Origin: Acidobacteriota bacterium
Lineage (GTDB): Bacteria; Acidobacteriota; Vicinamibacteria; Marinacidobacterales; Marinacidobacteraceae
Length of the DNA: 41,302 bases
NCBI GenBank assembly: GCA_022822745.1
Contig: JAJEAO010000048.1
Coordinates: forward strand, 1-41,302
Direction of reading: 5' to 3'
Positions 1-8,586 of this stretch are shown here, in pieces. The translations under genes were made by a program, and so were the position numbers. The notes beneath the pieces are model-generated. The model did not search any database, was not told the origin of the DNA, and was given only the letters and a program-made list of their open reading frames with translations. The number at the start of each line of letters is the position of its first letter. The stretch's first letter is position 1.

Positions 1-913
1 CATCACCCTGAGGCCGCCCTACTCGGCGATCTGCGGCTACACCGAGGCCGACCTCGACGAGGTGTTCGCCCCCGAACTCCCCGGCCTCGACCGGGAGCGC
101 ATCCGCGAGTGGTACAACGGCTACTCGTGGCGCGGCCGGGAACGCGTGTACAACCCGTTCGACATCCTGCTCCTCTTCGACACCGGCGAGTTCGACATCC
201 ACTGGTTCGAGACCGCGACGCCCTCGTTCCTCGTCGAGATCCTGCGCCAGCGCGGGCTGTTCACTCCGGAGCTGGAGACCATGTTCGGAACCCGCGACCT
301 TCTTGCCTCCTTCGACGTGGAGCAGATCGAGCCCGAGGCGCTGCTGTTCCAGACCGGCTACCTGACGATCACGGGAGAGGATCAACGCGGCGGCCGGCCA
401 CGGTTCCGGCTCGGCTATCCGAACCGCGAAGTGCGCCAGGCGCTGAACGACCATCTGTTCCGGTGGATGGCGCCGATGGCCGCGGAGACGGCGGACCGGG
501 AGGATGACCTCTCGACGCTCCTGGCCATGGGCGACTTCGCGCGGGTCGAGATTGTTCTTCGGGCGCTGTTCGCGAGCATTCCGCACGACTGGCATCGGAG
601 GAACAAGCTGGCGCGCTACGAGGGGTACTACGCGAGCGTCTTCTATTCCTTCTGCGCGGCGTCGGGGCTGGACCTGGTGGCGGAGGACGCGACGAACCGG
701 GGACGGCTGGATCTTGCGGTGCGGCTCCCCGGGTCGGTGCTCCTGATCGAGTTCAAGGTGGTGGACGAGCCTGCGGGATCGGCGATCGCGCAGCTTCGGG
801 ATCGGGGCTATGCGGAGAAGTACCGGGGCGCCGGGAAGACCATCCACCTCATCGGGATGGAGTTCAGCCGCAAGTCCCGAAACCTCGCGAGCTTTACCGT
901 GGAACCCGCCTGA
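1..913 (+). CDS. AAA-ATPase-like / PD-(D/E)XK nuclease family protein (5' partial)
   Basis: The gene enters the window already open (frame from base 2) and ends at TGA 911-913; the GTG at 62 is internal, because recognisable family sequence precedes it. The visible part carries the signature of the AAA-ATPase-like family (PF09820): a 'GYTEADL' region, then EWYNGYSW and VYNPFDIL, which are near-invariant blocks there. The C-terminal ~100 residues match the associated PD-(D/E)XK domain (PF08011): RGRLDLAV followed by LLIEFKVV supplies the D...E-x-K nuclease-type residues. The Walker ATPase part would lie upstream, outside the window. Members are common in several copies in Bacteroidetes and marine genomes; their function is not established, and a role linked to mobile DNA or defence is only inference. 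The family call is firm, the function unknown. Confidence 0.85.
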   Translation, partial: ITLRPPYSAICGYTEADLDEVFAPELPGLDRERIREWYNGYSWRGRERVYNPFDILLLFDTGEFDIHWFETATPSFLVEILRQRGLFTPELETMFGTRDLLASFDVEQIEPEALLFQTGYLTITGEDQRGGRPRFRLGYPNREVRQALNDHLFRWMAPMAAETADREDDLSTLLAMGDFARVEIVLRALFASIPHDWHRRNKLARYEGYYASVFYSFCAASGLDLVAEDATNRGRLDLAVRLPGSVLLIEFKVVDEPAGSAIAQLRDRGYAEKYRGAGKTIHLIGMEFSRKSRNLASFTVEPA

Positions 914-1231
914 TCGTGTCTTCACCGGATCCACGCCTCCCGCACCCGTCCCGTGCCCCCGGATCTCCCGACGCCCGGCGCTCCATTCCGCCTCGGGCTC
1001 TTCCTGCCGTTCTCCCCCGCCCCTCCGCGTGAAGGACTCGCCGCCCATCACGGAAGACACCGGATCCGGATCCTCGCAGTCCGATGCGAGCGGCGCCGCT
1101 CATGACCGGTCCGGTCCCATTTCTGATCAGGAGCCCACGCCTGACGGCGGGCGCGCCCGGGCGCAATTCGCGCGCCGATCGAGACGAGGCATCCGCGTCA
1201 ATCAGGATGAGACGCGAGCCGCGCGGGCTCG
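914..1231. other. gene-free stretch, about 320 bases
   Basis: Convergent gap between the nuclease-family gene (plus) and sppA (minus). No open frame here has a family match or a plausible start. The only structure seen is the hairpin at the sppA end, listed separately. Confidence 0.6.
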
Positions 1232-1232
1232 C
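1214..1232 (-). terminator. hairpin directly after sppA stop
   Basis: GCGAGCC (1214-1220) and GGCTCGC (1226-1232) can pair as a perfect 7-bp GC stem with a 5-base loop, starting at the sppA stop codon. The following bases on the minus strand contain no run of T, so this may be a weak or Rho-assisted terminator or only an mRNA-end hairpin. Confidence 0.35.
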
Positions 1233-2980
1233 TACCGGAAGTCGGGGATGAAGGGCAGCAGCGTCAGGCGGGCGCCGGTGAGGGCGGCCACGAGGACGGG
1301 GAAGCGGTCCCGGAGACGCATCCCGCCGGGAAGTCCGCGGGCGAGCTCGACTTCGAGCGCCTCGCCGAACGTCGGGGGCTCCGGCAGGTGGATCGTCTCG
1401 GTCGGCGCGTCCTCCGCGAACCCCGCCGCGGTGGCGGCGACCCGGATGGCGTCGGTCAGGCCGCCGAGTTCGTCCACGAGTCCGGCCTCGTGGGCCGCGA
1501 CGCCCGAATAGACCCGGCCGCCGGCGAGCGCGCGCACCTCGTCGGTCGTCATGCTCCGACTCGTCGCAACCCGTTCGAGGAACGCCTCGTAGGTGCCCTC
1601 GAGGCTCGCGCGGAGGCGTCTCCGCTCCTCGTCGTCGAGCGGGGCGGCGAGGCTGGTCCACCCGGGACTGCCACCGAGGTCCACGCGCTCGGCCGAAAGG
1701 CCCACCTTCTCGAAGAGCCCGCCCATCGCGAACTTGCCCGCGAACACGCCGATCGAGCCGGTCGTGGTGAGCGGCGTCGCGATCACCCTCTCCGCCGCCG
1801 TGGCGACCCAGTATCCGCCGGAGGCGGCAACGTCCCCGAACGACGCCACGAGCGGCTTGCCCGCCTCCCGGATCCGCTCGGCCGCGCGCCAGATCGAGTC
1901 GGAGGACGTATCGAGGCCGCCGGGGCTCGCGATCCGGAGGACGACGGCGTCCACCGAGTCATCCTCCTCGACGCTCTCGAGCGCCTCGACGAGAGACTCC
2001 GCTCCGGCGATCCGACCCATCACGACGTCCTCGCGGCTCCGGCCCGGCGCGATGACGCCGTCGAGATGGACGACGGCGATGCGCGCGTCGGCGGCGGGGC
2101 GCGGCGGAAGCGAAGTCAGGTAATCCTCCACGGCGACGAGGCGGCCGGTCCCCTGTCCCACGACATCGGCCTCGATCCCGTCGTGGTAATCGAGAGCGTC
2201 CACCAGGCCTGCTTCGAGGGCGTCCGGAGCGGTCCAGGGGCCCTCCCTCAGGAGACGTTCGGTTTCCGCCGGGTCGAGCCCCCGGCCGTCGCTCACGGCG
2301 GCGACGATCTCGCGCCGGATGGCCTCGCCGAGCGCCGTGATCTGAGCGCGGTTCTCTTCCGTCATGGTCGAGCCGGTGTAGATCTCCGGCGCGGTCTTCC
2401 ACGGCCCGATGGCCTCGAACTGCGCCTCCACACCGAGTTCCTCGAGCAGCTCTCCGTAGTAGAGGATCTCGACATGGAGCCCGCTCAGAGCGAGCTGCCC
2501 CCGGGGGTGCATGGTGATCCGGGAGGCGGCGCTCGCGAGATAGATCCCCTGCGGGCCTGCGTAATCGAGCGAAGCGGTGACGCGCTTGCCGGCGGCGCGG
2601 GCGGCGAGGACCGCATCGCGCAGCTCCCGGGCCCGACCCCATCCAAGGCCACCCTCCTCGATGCGCAGATGGATGCCTGCGATCCGCGGATCCTCGCCGG
2701 TCCGAAGGATCCCGGCGACGAGGCCGGGAAAGTCGGGCTCCGGGTCCAGGAACAGGAACGGGGCGTACGGACGGGTCTCCGGGACGTCGCGGCCGGCGGG
2801 GACCACGACGACGCTCCCGAGCGGGACACCCGGGCCGTCGCGGATCACGAGTCCGATGCCGACCAGCAGAAGGACGAGGGCGGCCAGGACGGCCCCGACG
2901 AGCAGGAAGCCGAGCATGCAGCCGCGGCCCCGACGCGGGCGCGGCGGCGGCGGCGCGGGCGGGAACGCTCCCCGGGTCAC
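1232..2980 (-). CDS. sppA: signal peptide peptidase SppA, 67K type
   Basis: Membrane-bound serine protease that degrades cleaved signal peptides and other small membrane peptides on the outer face of the inner membrane. The 582-residue protein has a proline-rich cytoplasmic head (1-20), one membrane segment (about 22-47) and two tandem ClpP-like domains, as in long Escherichia-type SppA. The catalytic lysine is visible in the first domain (GPWKTAPE, K195) and the nucleophilic serine in the second (DVAASGGYW, S387), so the Lys/Ser dyad is intact. The length is close to the E. coli enzyme (about 618). Translation starts at GTG 2980-2978. The gene lies downstream of the TPR gene on the same strand, separated by a 32-base tandem repeat. 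No clear promoter was seen before it, so it may be read from upstream. Confidence 0.93.
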   Translation of the reverse strand: MTRGAFPPAPPPPRPRRGRGCMLGFLLVGAVLAALVLLLVGIGLVIRDGPGVPLGSVVVVPAGRDVPETRPYAPFLFLDPEPDFPGLVAGILRTGEDPRIAGIHLRIEEGGLGWGRARELRDAVLAARAAGKRVTASLDYAGPQGIYLASAASRITMHPRGQLALSGLHVEILYYGELLEELGVEAQFEAIGPWKTAPEIYTGSTMTEENRAQITALGEAIRREIVAAVSDGRGLDPAETERLLREGPWTAPDALEAGLVDALDYHDGIEADVVGQGTGRLVAVEDYLTSLPPRPAADARIAVVHLDGVIAPGRSREDVVMGRIAGAESLVEALESVEEDDSVDAVVLRIASPGGLDTSSDSIWRAAERIREAGKPLVASFGDVAASGGYWVATAAERVIATPLTTTGSIGVFAGKFAMGGLFEKVGLSAERVDLGGSPGWTSLAAPLDDEERRRLRASLEGTYEAFLERVATSRSMTTDEVRALAGGRVYSGVAAHEAGLVDELGGLTDAIRVAATAAGFAEDAPTETIHLPEPPTFGEALEVELARGLPGGMRLRDRFPVLVAALTGARLTLLPFIPDFR

Positions 2981-3003
2981 CGAAGCATCCCCCGCTGGCG
3001 CCT

Positions 3004-3117
3004 GCCGATCACGGAGACGAACCGACCGCCGCCCTGCCGATCACGGAGACGAACCGACTGCCGCCCCGCCGATCACGAAGACGAACCGACTGCCGCCCCG
3101 CCGGTCACGGAGACGAT
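3004..3117. repeat. 32-base tandem repeat, three units plus a partial fourth
   Basis: Three consecutive 32-base units (3004-3035, 3036-3067, 3068-3099) differ from one another by only one to three bases, and a diverged partial unit follows at 3100-3117. The core is GCCGATCACGGAGACGAACC followed by GACTGCCGCCCC. The array fills the gap between the TPR gene and sppA; the last partial unit contains the TPR gene's stop codon (3105-3107), which suggests the array grew by slippage from the 3' end of that gene. There are no spacers, so it is not a CRISPR array. Confidence 0.9.
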
Positions 3118-3791
3118 GGGACGAGCCGCTCTCGCCGGGTCTCGGCGAGGTCGAGGAAGGAGGATCCGGGGTGCTCCTCGACGATCCGGTCGTAGAGCGC
3201 GACGGCGGCCTCGGGCCGGCCCGCCTCCTCCTCCAGCACGCCGAGTTCGAACAGCACCGACTCGACCGGGATGCCGGTGTTGCCGTCCAGCAGGGTGCGG
3301 TAGGTGAGCGCGGCCTCCTCGGTGTCTCCCGCGCGGCGCTGGACGCCGGCGAGGGCGAGCGCGGCGAGGTCGCCGATCAGGTCGCGGCGGGCCCGAGCCG
3401 CCTCGAAGCGGACGCGGGCCGCTTCGAGGTCGCCTCCGGCGCGGTCGCAGATCCCGAGGTAGTACGCGGCGGTCCGGCCTTCCTGCGAGCCGCCCTCGCT
3501 CTCCACCAGCCCTTCCAGCTCCGCTCGCACGGTTGCGCAGGGCTCGCCGAGCGCTTCGTCGCCCCCGAACGCCGTCTGGATCTCGGCGGTGAGCATCCCG
3601 AGCCGGGTGCGCGCCGCCTCCTTCCGGTTGGCGCGGTTCACCAGCAGACCGCCGACCAGGAGCGACGCCCCCACGATTCCCGCGACGAGCGTCAGCAGCA
3701 GGCGGCGGTTTCCCTGGGCCCAGTCCACGGCGCGGTCCACCTGGAGGACGAACTCGTCCGTTCCCAGCTTGTGGCGTTCGTCGCTGCGCAT
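3105..3791 (-). CDS. TPR-containing single-pass membrane protein (YfgM-like)
   Basis: 228 residues: a short cytoplasmic N-terminus, one membrane segment (about 31-51, rich in L, V, G and A), then an extracytoplasmic region of helical tetratricopeptide-type repeats (for example around DLEAARVRFEAARA, DTEEAALTYRTLLDG and RPEAAVALYDRIVEEHPGS). The layout matches the TPR_21/YfgM group (PF09976), which in E. coli works with PpiD at the Sec translocon in periplasmic chaperoning. That role is known for the family and only inferred here. It starts at ATG 3791-3789, 38 bases after the predicted start of transcription from TAGAAT 3842-3837. The next gene downstream is sppA, another membrane quality-control factor, so a shared envelope role is plausible. 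Confidence 0.75.
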   Translation of the reverse strand: MRSDERHKLGTDEFVLQVDRAVDWAQGNRRLLLTLVAGIVGASLLVGGLLVNRANRKEAARTRLGMLTAEIQTAFGGDEALGEPCATVRAELEGLVESEGGSQEGRTAAYYLGICDRAGGDLEAARVRFEAARARRDLIGDLAALALAGVQRRAGDTEEAALTYRTLLDGNTGIPVESVLFELGVLEEEAGRPEAAVALYDRIVEEHPGSSFLDLAETRRERLVPSSP

Positions 3792-3836
3792 CGGGGATGG
3801 AAGTCGGGAGGACCGGGATCGCCGGCCGGATCGGGA

Positions 3837-3842
3837 ATTCTA
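3837..3842 (-). promoter_or_regulatory. -10 element TAGAAT upstream of the TPR gene
   Basis: A near-consensus -10 hexamer in the 91-base gap after the UGPase gene, predicting a leader of about 39 bases for the TPR-sppA unit. No convincing -35 hexamer was seen. Confidence 0.45.
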
Positions 3843-3882
3843 TGCGGAGCCCGCGTCCTCCCGTCGCCGGCCGGAAGCCGGC

Positions 3883-5247
3883 TCAGACGCGAACGACGCC
3901 GGAGAGGCAGGCGCCGTCGGGGATCACGGCCTCCGCGCCCTGCGCGATCACGGTGACCGGGCCCTCGCAGACCACATCGCGGCCGAAACGGACATCGCCC
4001 TCGATCCGCAGACGATCGCAGCCGACGAGCGACGGCGGGCCGTGAGGGAAGCGGGTCTCGAGATCGCTCACGAACCGGTAGCGGTCCGGATCGAGTTCGA
4101 GCAACGGGGGTTTCCGGCGCGGCTCCACGCGGCCGTCCCGTCCCACGTCGTAGATGTCGGAGCGAAGGACGAGCAGGTTCGCGGTCGTCTTCACCGGAGC
4201 GAACCGGCGGCGGGGCGCCTCGATCGCCGTCGCGCCGGGGAGGATCGCGATCGCCGATCCGGCGGCCTGTTCGAGGTGGACGCATGGCGCCGAATCGGGG
4301 TCGCGCGGGTCCACGGTCTTCGGGTTCACGATGACCGGGAGGGGGAGGAAGCCGCCGGAGCGATCCAGCGCCTCCTTCAGCGCCTCGAGCCGCACCCACA
4401 GGTTGTTGGCGTTGAAGTAGCGGTAGCGCCCGGCGTCGCGGAACGCCTCCCGGTCCTCGGGCGCGCACTGGGCCGTCTCCCGCAGCACCAGTCCGCCCTC
4501 CCCGCGTCGCCGCGCGAGGTGGCCTCCCTTCCAGTCGCCCTCGGTCCGCCGGACGACCTCCATCAGGAACGGCGCTCCCGAGGCGATGAAGCGGGCCAGC
4601 ACCCTCGGGTCGGGCCAGCCGCCGAGGTTGTCCACGTTCGAGAGGAAGGCGTAGCGGACGCCGGCGTCGAGGAGGCGGGCGAGCGCGCCGCTCGTCCCGA
4701 GCGCGGTGTAGAGATCGCCGTGCCCCGGCGGGCACCACGCCAGCTCGGGTCGGCCGGACGCGCGCACCGGAGCGAGGCGCCCCGGATCGAGCTTCGGAGC
4801 GAGGTGCTGGAGGAAACACTCGACCGGCCCGTCGCGCCCCTCGATCTCGGCGCGGACGGTCCGGTCCGTGGCGAAGCTGTTCATCAGCAGCGGCCGCACC
4901 CCCGCCGCTTCCGCCTGCTGCAGGGTCAGGTCGAGGAAGGTCCGGCCGTTCGCGGCGTGGAGGAGCGCTTTCGGGGCCTGCATCCCCATCGTGGTTCCGA
5001 GTCCGCCGTTCAGCGTGATGGCGACCGTGCGGGCGCGCTCCGCCGCGGACGCTTCCGGCCCGTCGGAGGGCAGACGGGGCAGCTCCTCGACGGGTTCGAT
5101 CTCCTTCTCCCGGATCCAGGCCGGCCCGCGGAGAGCGGTTGCGCGGGCGGCGAGGAAGGCGCGCACGAAAGCCTCCGGCATGCGGCGCCTCCGCAGGAGC
5201 GCCGCGATCCGACCCGGCGCCGGGTCGCGCGCGGGAACCTCGATCAT
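3883..5247 (-). CDS. UTP--glucose-1-phosphate uridylyltransferase (UGP2/UDPGP family)
   Basis: Makes UDP-sugars from UTP and a sugar 1-phosphate (PF01704, the eukaryote-type UGPase family, unrelated to GalU). The 454-residue protein carries the nucleotide-binding loop LNGGLGTTMGMQAPK (about 79-93), LMNSF (121-125), the uridine-binding SNVDNLGG (203-210), the lysine motif DWKGG (238-242), YFNANNLWV (277-285) and VKTTANLLV near the C-terminal third. A beta-helix-like tail (VIPDGACLSGVV) ends the protein. The length fits the bacterial members. The start is ATG 5247-5245, which overlaps the TGA of the upstream DUF4105 gene by 4 bases (ATGA), so translation of the two is probably coupled. Glucose 1-phosphate is the usual substrate, but N-acetylhexosamine 1-phosphate cannot be excluded from sequence. 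Confidence 0.88.
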   Translation of the reverse strand: MIEVPARDPAPGRIAALLRRRRMPEAFVRAFLAARATALRGPAWIREKEIEPVEELPRLPSDGPEASAAERARTVAITLNGGLGTTMGMQAPKALLHAANGRTFLDLTLQQAEAAGVRPLLMNSFATDRTVRAEIEGRDGPVECFLQHLAPKLDPGRLAPVRASGRPELAWCPPGHGDLYTALGTSGALARLLDAGVRYAFLSNVDNLGGWPDPRVLARFIASGAPFLMEVVRRTEGDWKGGHLARRRGEGGLVLRETAQCAPEDREAFRDAGRYRYFNANNLWVRLEALKEALDRSGGFLPLPVIVNPKTVDPRDPDSAPCVHLEQAAGSAIAILPGATAIEAPRRRFAPVKTTANLLVLRSDIYDVGRDGRVEPRRKPPLLELDPDRYRFVSDLETRFPHGPPSLVGCDRLRIEGDVRFGRDVVCEGPVTVIAQGAEAVIPDGACLSGVVRV

Positions 5248-6425
5248 CGGGCGGGGACGGGTTTCGGGGGCCGCCGGCTCGTCCACCACACAGCGCCGAC
5301 CGGGAGCGTCGCGGCGAACACGGTCCAGGCCAGCGGCTGCGGAATCCAGCCGGAGAACAGGACCACGAGAGAGATCGCCGCGAACGCGAGCCGGACGGGG
5401 GCGTAGAGCCGGGCCCACCGCGTCGTGAGCAAGCCGTCGGTCACCGGGATGGCCAGGAACAGGAAACTGCTGCTGAACTCCGGGAGCGGGCTGGCGATGC
5501 GGAGAAACAGCCCGATCGCGCCGAGCAGCGCGAGGCCAGCCCCGACGGCCACGGTCACGACCCGACTCGAGCGTTCGCCGCGGAGGATCAGGCCCGCGAG
5601 ACCCGCGGCCACGATCAGGAGGGCGGGGACGTACGGGCCGCTTCCGGGATCGCCGGGGAGGGTGTCGCCGTCCCGTCCGGCGCGCAGCTTCCGGGGCGGC
5701 GCGGCGAATCCGGCCTCGACGCCCGCCCGCAGCCCTCCGGGAAGGAACATCATCTCGAAGTCGCCGATCGGGCGATCCACCGCGGCGCCCACTCCGACAT
5801 CGGACACCCACAGCAGGAGCGGCCGGTCGGCGAGGCCGCGCCGGATCTGGCTGCGGAACGTGGCCGGGGCGCCGCCGCGGCCGGCAGACTCGGGCGGCAT
5901 CCCGATCGGACCCCGGAGCGCCCCGCCGGAGGCATCGTCGAGATAGTCCCGGATGCGGGTCGTGCAGTTGTCTTCGAAGTGGTTGTAGAGGTATTCGCTC
6001 GCTCCCGGCACGAGATCGGCGGCGAGCATGCCGAGGAGCGCCGACCGGGCTTCCGGGCGGAGCTCGAGATCCTGTCGGAACACGGTCCGGTCGTGCGCGG
6101 CGTAGGTGGCGAGAGTGTGCCGGTAGGGCGTCACCGCCATCCGGAAGATCGCCCGCCCGAGCAGGACGTCGAAGAGGAGGCCCACCGGCCGCGAGAAATC
6201 GGTGACGCCGTAGTTGAAGCAGTTCTCGCCGACGCAGAGGGCGGCGTGGCCCCATTCGCGGAACAGGTCGTCGTGGTCCGGACCCATGGTCAGGACGAAG
6301 ATCTCGTCGAAGGCGGCCGGCGCCTCCGTTCGCCACGACGGAGGCTCGGGACGCTGGACCGGGGGCGCGACGGCGATCGCTCCCGGGAGAGTCGCCCACG
6401 CCGCCGCGAGAGTCAGGAGGTGCAC
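5244..6425 (-). CDS. DUF4105 (Lnb-N-like) domain membrane protein
   Basis: 393 residues from GTG 6425-6423; this start gives a hydrophobic export signal (about 2-20) right at the N-terminus. The extracytoplasmic part carries the DUF4105 / Lnb N-terminal periplasmic domain signatures GHAALCVGENCFNYGVTDF (about 59-77) and YNHFEDNCTTRIRDYLD, whose His and Cys residues resemble an NlpC/P60-like papain-type active site; this resemblance is inference. The C-terminal 150 residues hold about four membrane segments. Related proteins occur widely in Bacteroidetes and Proteobacteria with no proven function. The gene overlaps the UGPase gene by 4 bases and is divergent from the hydro-lyase gene. A TAGAAT box lies 31 bases upstream. 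An open frame extends further upstream, but it would run over the divergent promoter and lacks the signal peptide at its start. Confidence 0.75.
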   Translation of the reverse strand: MHLLTLAAAWATLPGAIAVAPPVQRPEPPSWRTEAPAAFDEIFVLTMGPDHDDLFREWGHAALCVGENCFNYGVTDFSRPVGLLFDVLLGRAIFRMAVTPYRHTLATYAAHDRTVFRQDLELRPEARSALLGMLAADLVPGASEYLYNHFEDNCTTRIRDYLDDASGGALRGPIGMPPESAGRGGAPATFRSQIRRGLADRPLLLWVSDVGVGAAVDRPIGDFEMMFLPGGLRAGVEAGFAAPPRKLRAGRDGDTLPGDPGSGPYVPALLIVAAGLAGLILRGERSSRVVTVAVGAGLALLGAIGLFLRIASPLPEFSSSFLFLAIPVTDGLLTTRWARLYAPVRLAFAAISLVVLFSGWIPQPLAWTVFAATLPVGAVWWTSRRPPKPVPAR

Positions 6426-6456
6426 GGGGATCGGGTCGGTCTCGCGGGAAAACGGA

Positions 6457-6462
6457 ATTCTA
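6457..6462 (-). promoter_or_regulatory. -10 element TAGAAT for the DUF4105-UGPase unit
   Basis: TAGAAT on the minus strand predicts a leader of about 25 bases before GTG 6425. It lies back to back with the TATACT promoter at 6555-6560 in a 142-base divergent intergenic region. Confidence 0.5.
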
Positions 6463-6554
6463 GTACGGCGGGCCCGAACCCCGGCGGAAACCGTCGTCTC
6501 CACCGCCCTCCGGAGGCGCGCGAGCGAGGGCGGGCGCGATCGGTCCGCCATCCC

Positions 6555-6560
6555 TATACT
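6555..6560 (+). promoter_or_regulatory. -10 element TATACT, leaderless start for the hydro-lyase
   Basis: TATACT ends 7 bases before GTG 6568, so transcription should begin at or within a base or two of the start codon. There is no room for a Shine-Dalgarno sequence. Confidence 0.6.
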
Positions 6561-6567
6561 CCGCCGC

Positions 6568-8586
6568 GTGGAGATTCCGCCGCCGAGGCGCAGGCGCGGT
6601 GTCGCCCTGCCCCGGCCCCCGGATCCCGTCGGGGCGAACGCCGCGAACGCGGCTCCGGTGACCGGCGAAGCGCTCGTGCTGTGGGATCCGGACCGGCCCG
6701 GGCAGAAGCGCGACGCGGTGGACACGGACCAGATCACCCCCTCGGCCTGGTGCGTCTCCGAGAGCCTCGACCGGCTCGACGAACGGTGGAAGGCGGGGAC
6801 GTTCCGCTACCTGATGCCGGACTTCGCCGAGCGCGTCCGCGCCGGCCAGAACTTCGTCGTCGCCGGGGACCGCTTCGGCATCGGATCCTCCCGCGAGATG
6901 AGCCCGGCCGGGCTTCTCGGCATCGCCCGGGACGCCGGAACCACCCTGGTGCTCGTCCTCGGCGCCGATGTCGGCGACATCTTCCGCCGGAACGCCCTGA
7001 ACCTGGGCCTTCATGCGCTCGAATGCCCGGAGGCGGCCGCGGACGCCGACGACGGCCACCGGTTCCGCTTCGATCCGACGACCCGGCGCCTCGTCAACGA
7101 GAGCCTCGGCCGCTCCTACGCCCCCCGTCCCCTGACCGCGCGGGAGGAAGAGCTCCGTCGGGCCGGCGGGATCTTCGCGGTGGGACGCCGCGAGTTCCTC
7201 GCTTCCCTCGACCGCGATCCGGATGTCGTCTGGCCGGACGCCGCGACGCGGAGGCGGCTGACGGCGACCGAACAGATCCTCCACGCCCACCGGGTGGATC
7301 GCGCCGCCCGCGTCGCGCCGGGCGAGACGATCCTCGTCGCCGCCGACCTCCTGCCCGCCTCCGACGGAACCGCCCCGTTCGCCATCCATACCTTCCGGGA
7401 GATCACCCGGGGCGCGATCCACCCCCGACAGGCGGCGATCGCGAGCGACCACTTCGTGTTCACCGGCCGGGATCGCGACGAGCGGCAGGCCGCGATCAGC
7501 CGGGCCTTCGCCGTCGAGGAAGGCCTCGAGGCGCCGTGGTTCGCCGCGCCCGGGGACGGCATCTTCCACTTCTACTTCCCGGAGCAGGGGCTGGTGACTC
7601 CCGGAGCGGTGATCCCGGGCGCCGACAGCCATTCCCGCGCCTACGGGGCCCACGGGGCGGTCGGGATCGGGGTCGGCTCCACGGCGCTCGGGTTCGGCTG
7701 GGCCACCGGATCGGTGTTCCTCACCCCGGCGCCGGCCCGCCGCGTCGTGTTCGAGGGCGCGCTGCCCGCCTGGTCCTCCGGCAAGGATGTCGTCCTGCGC
7801 CTCATCGCCGGCTGGGACGGCGCCGCCGCCGGGATGTCCGTCGAATTCTCCGACCCGGGCGAGGCGCTGCCGATGACCTGGCGCAACACGATCGCCAACA
7901 TGATGGCGGAGGCCGAAGCGTGGAACGGGGTCTTCCCCTTCGACGCGATCACCGCCGCCTGGTATGCGGAGCGCGGCGTCGGGGACCTCCCCGAGGCCCT
8001 CGGTCCCGCCGGCCCCGCGGCCCGCTTCGAGGCGGAGGAGGTCTTCGACCTGGCCGCGGTGGAGCCGCTCGTCGCCTTCCCCCCCTCTCCCGGCAACGCG
8101 CACCCGGCCCGCGAGGTGGCCCGCGAGCGGATCCCGTTCGACCGGGCCTACATCGGCTCGTGCACGAACGGCAGCTACGAGGATCTGCTCGCCGCCGCCC
8201 TGGTCGTGCGGGCGGCGCGCGAGGAGGGACGGGACGAGGCGCGGCGGAAGTTCGTGATCTTCCCCGGCTCCGGCGGCGTCCGCCGACGGATCGAGGAGGG
8301 CGAACCCCGACTGGGAGGCGAGCCGGTTGCCGAGGTCCTGCGGTCGGTCGGAGGCGCCATCCGCGCCTCCTGGTGCGGGCCCTGTTTCGGACAGGGAGAG
8401 GACGCCCTGAAGCCGGGGATGCGCGCGATCACCTCCTTCAACCGGAACTGGGCGAACCGCATGGGCCGCGGCGGGGAGGGCTTCCTCGCGAGTCCGGCGG
8501 TCGTCGCGTCGTCGGCGCTCCTCGGATACATCGCCCCTCCGTCCGATCTGGGCCTGCGCTGGGATCCCGAGCGATTCGGCGGATGA
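6568..8586 (+). CDS. aconitase / 3-isopropylmalate dehydratase superfamily hydro-lyase, swivel domain first
   Basis: 672 residues combining both halves of an aconitase-type [4Fe-4S] hydro-lyase. The LeuD-like swivel domain comes first (about 33-215), with VDTDQITPS (51-59) and the substrate-binding FGIGSSREM (103-111). The LeuC-like catalytic domains follow (about 230-672), with GADSHSRAYGAHG (351-363). All three cluster cysteines are present: C532 in IGSCTNGS, and C603 and C606 in SWCGPCFGQ. FNRNWANRMG (624-633) matches the active-site SNRNFxGR block. This order, swivel then catalytic domains, is like AcnB without its N-terminal HEAT-like domain and opposite to AcnA. Substrate cannot be told from sequence: citrate, isopropylmalate, homocitrate or methylcitrate are all possible. 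GTG 6568 sits 7 bases behind a TATACT box. The stop overlaps the ETF-QO start by 4 bases (ATGA). Confidence 0.85.
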   Translation: MEIPPPRRRRGVALPRPPDPVGANAANAAPVTGEALVLWDPDRPGQKRDAVDTDQITPSAWCVSESLDRLDERWKAGTFRYLMPDFAERVRAGQNFVVAGDRFGIGSSREMSPAGLLGIARDAGTTLVLVLGADVGDIFRRNALNLGLHALECPEAAADADDGHRFRFDPTTRRLVNESLGRSYAPRPLTAREEELRRAGGIFAVGRREFLASLDRDPDVVWPDAATRRRLTATEQILHAHRVDRAARVAPGETILVAADLLPASDGTAPFAIHTFREITRGAIHPRQAAIASDHFVFTGRDRDERQAAISRAFAVEEGLEAPWFAAPGDGIFHFYFPEQGLVTPGAVIPGADSHSRAYGAHGAVGIGVGSTALGFGWATGSVFLTPAPARRVVFEGALPAWSSGKDVVLRLIAGWDGAAAGMSVEFSDPGEALPMTWRNTIANMMAEAEAWNGVFPFDAITAAWYAERGVGDLPEALGPAGPAARFEAEEVFDLAAVEPLVAFPPSPGNAHPAREVARERIPFDRAYIGSCTNGSYEDLLAAALVVRAAREEGRDEARRKFVIFPGSGGVRRRIEEGEPRLGGEPVAEVLRSVGGAIRASWCGPCFGQGEDALKPGMRAITSFNRNWANRMGRGGEGFLASPAVVASSALLGYIAPPSDLGLRWDPERFGG

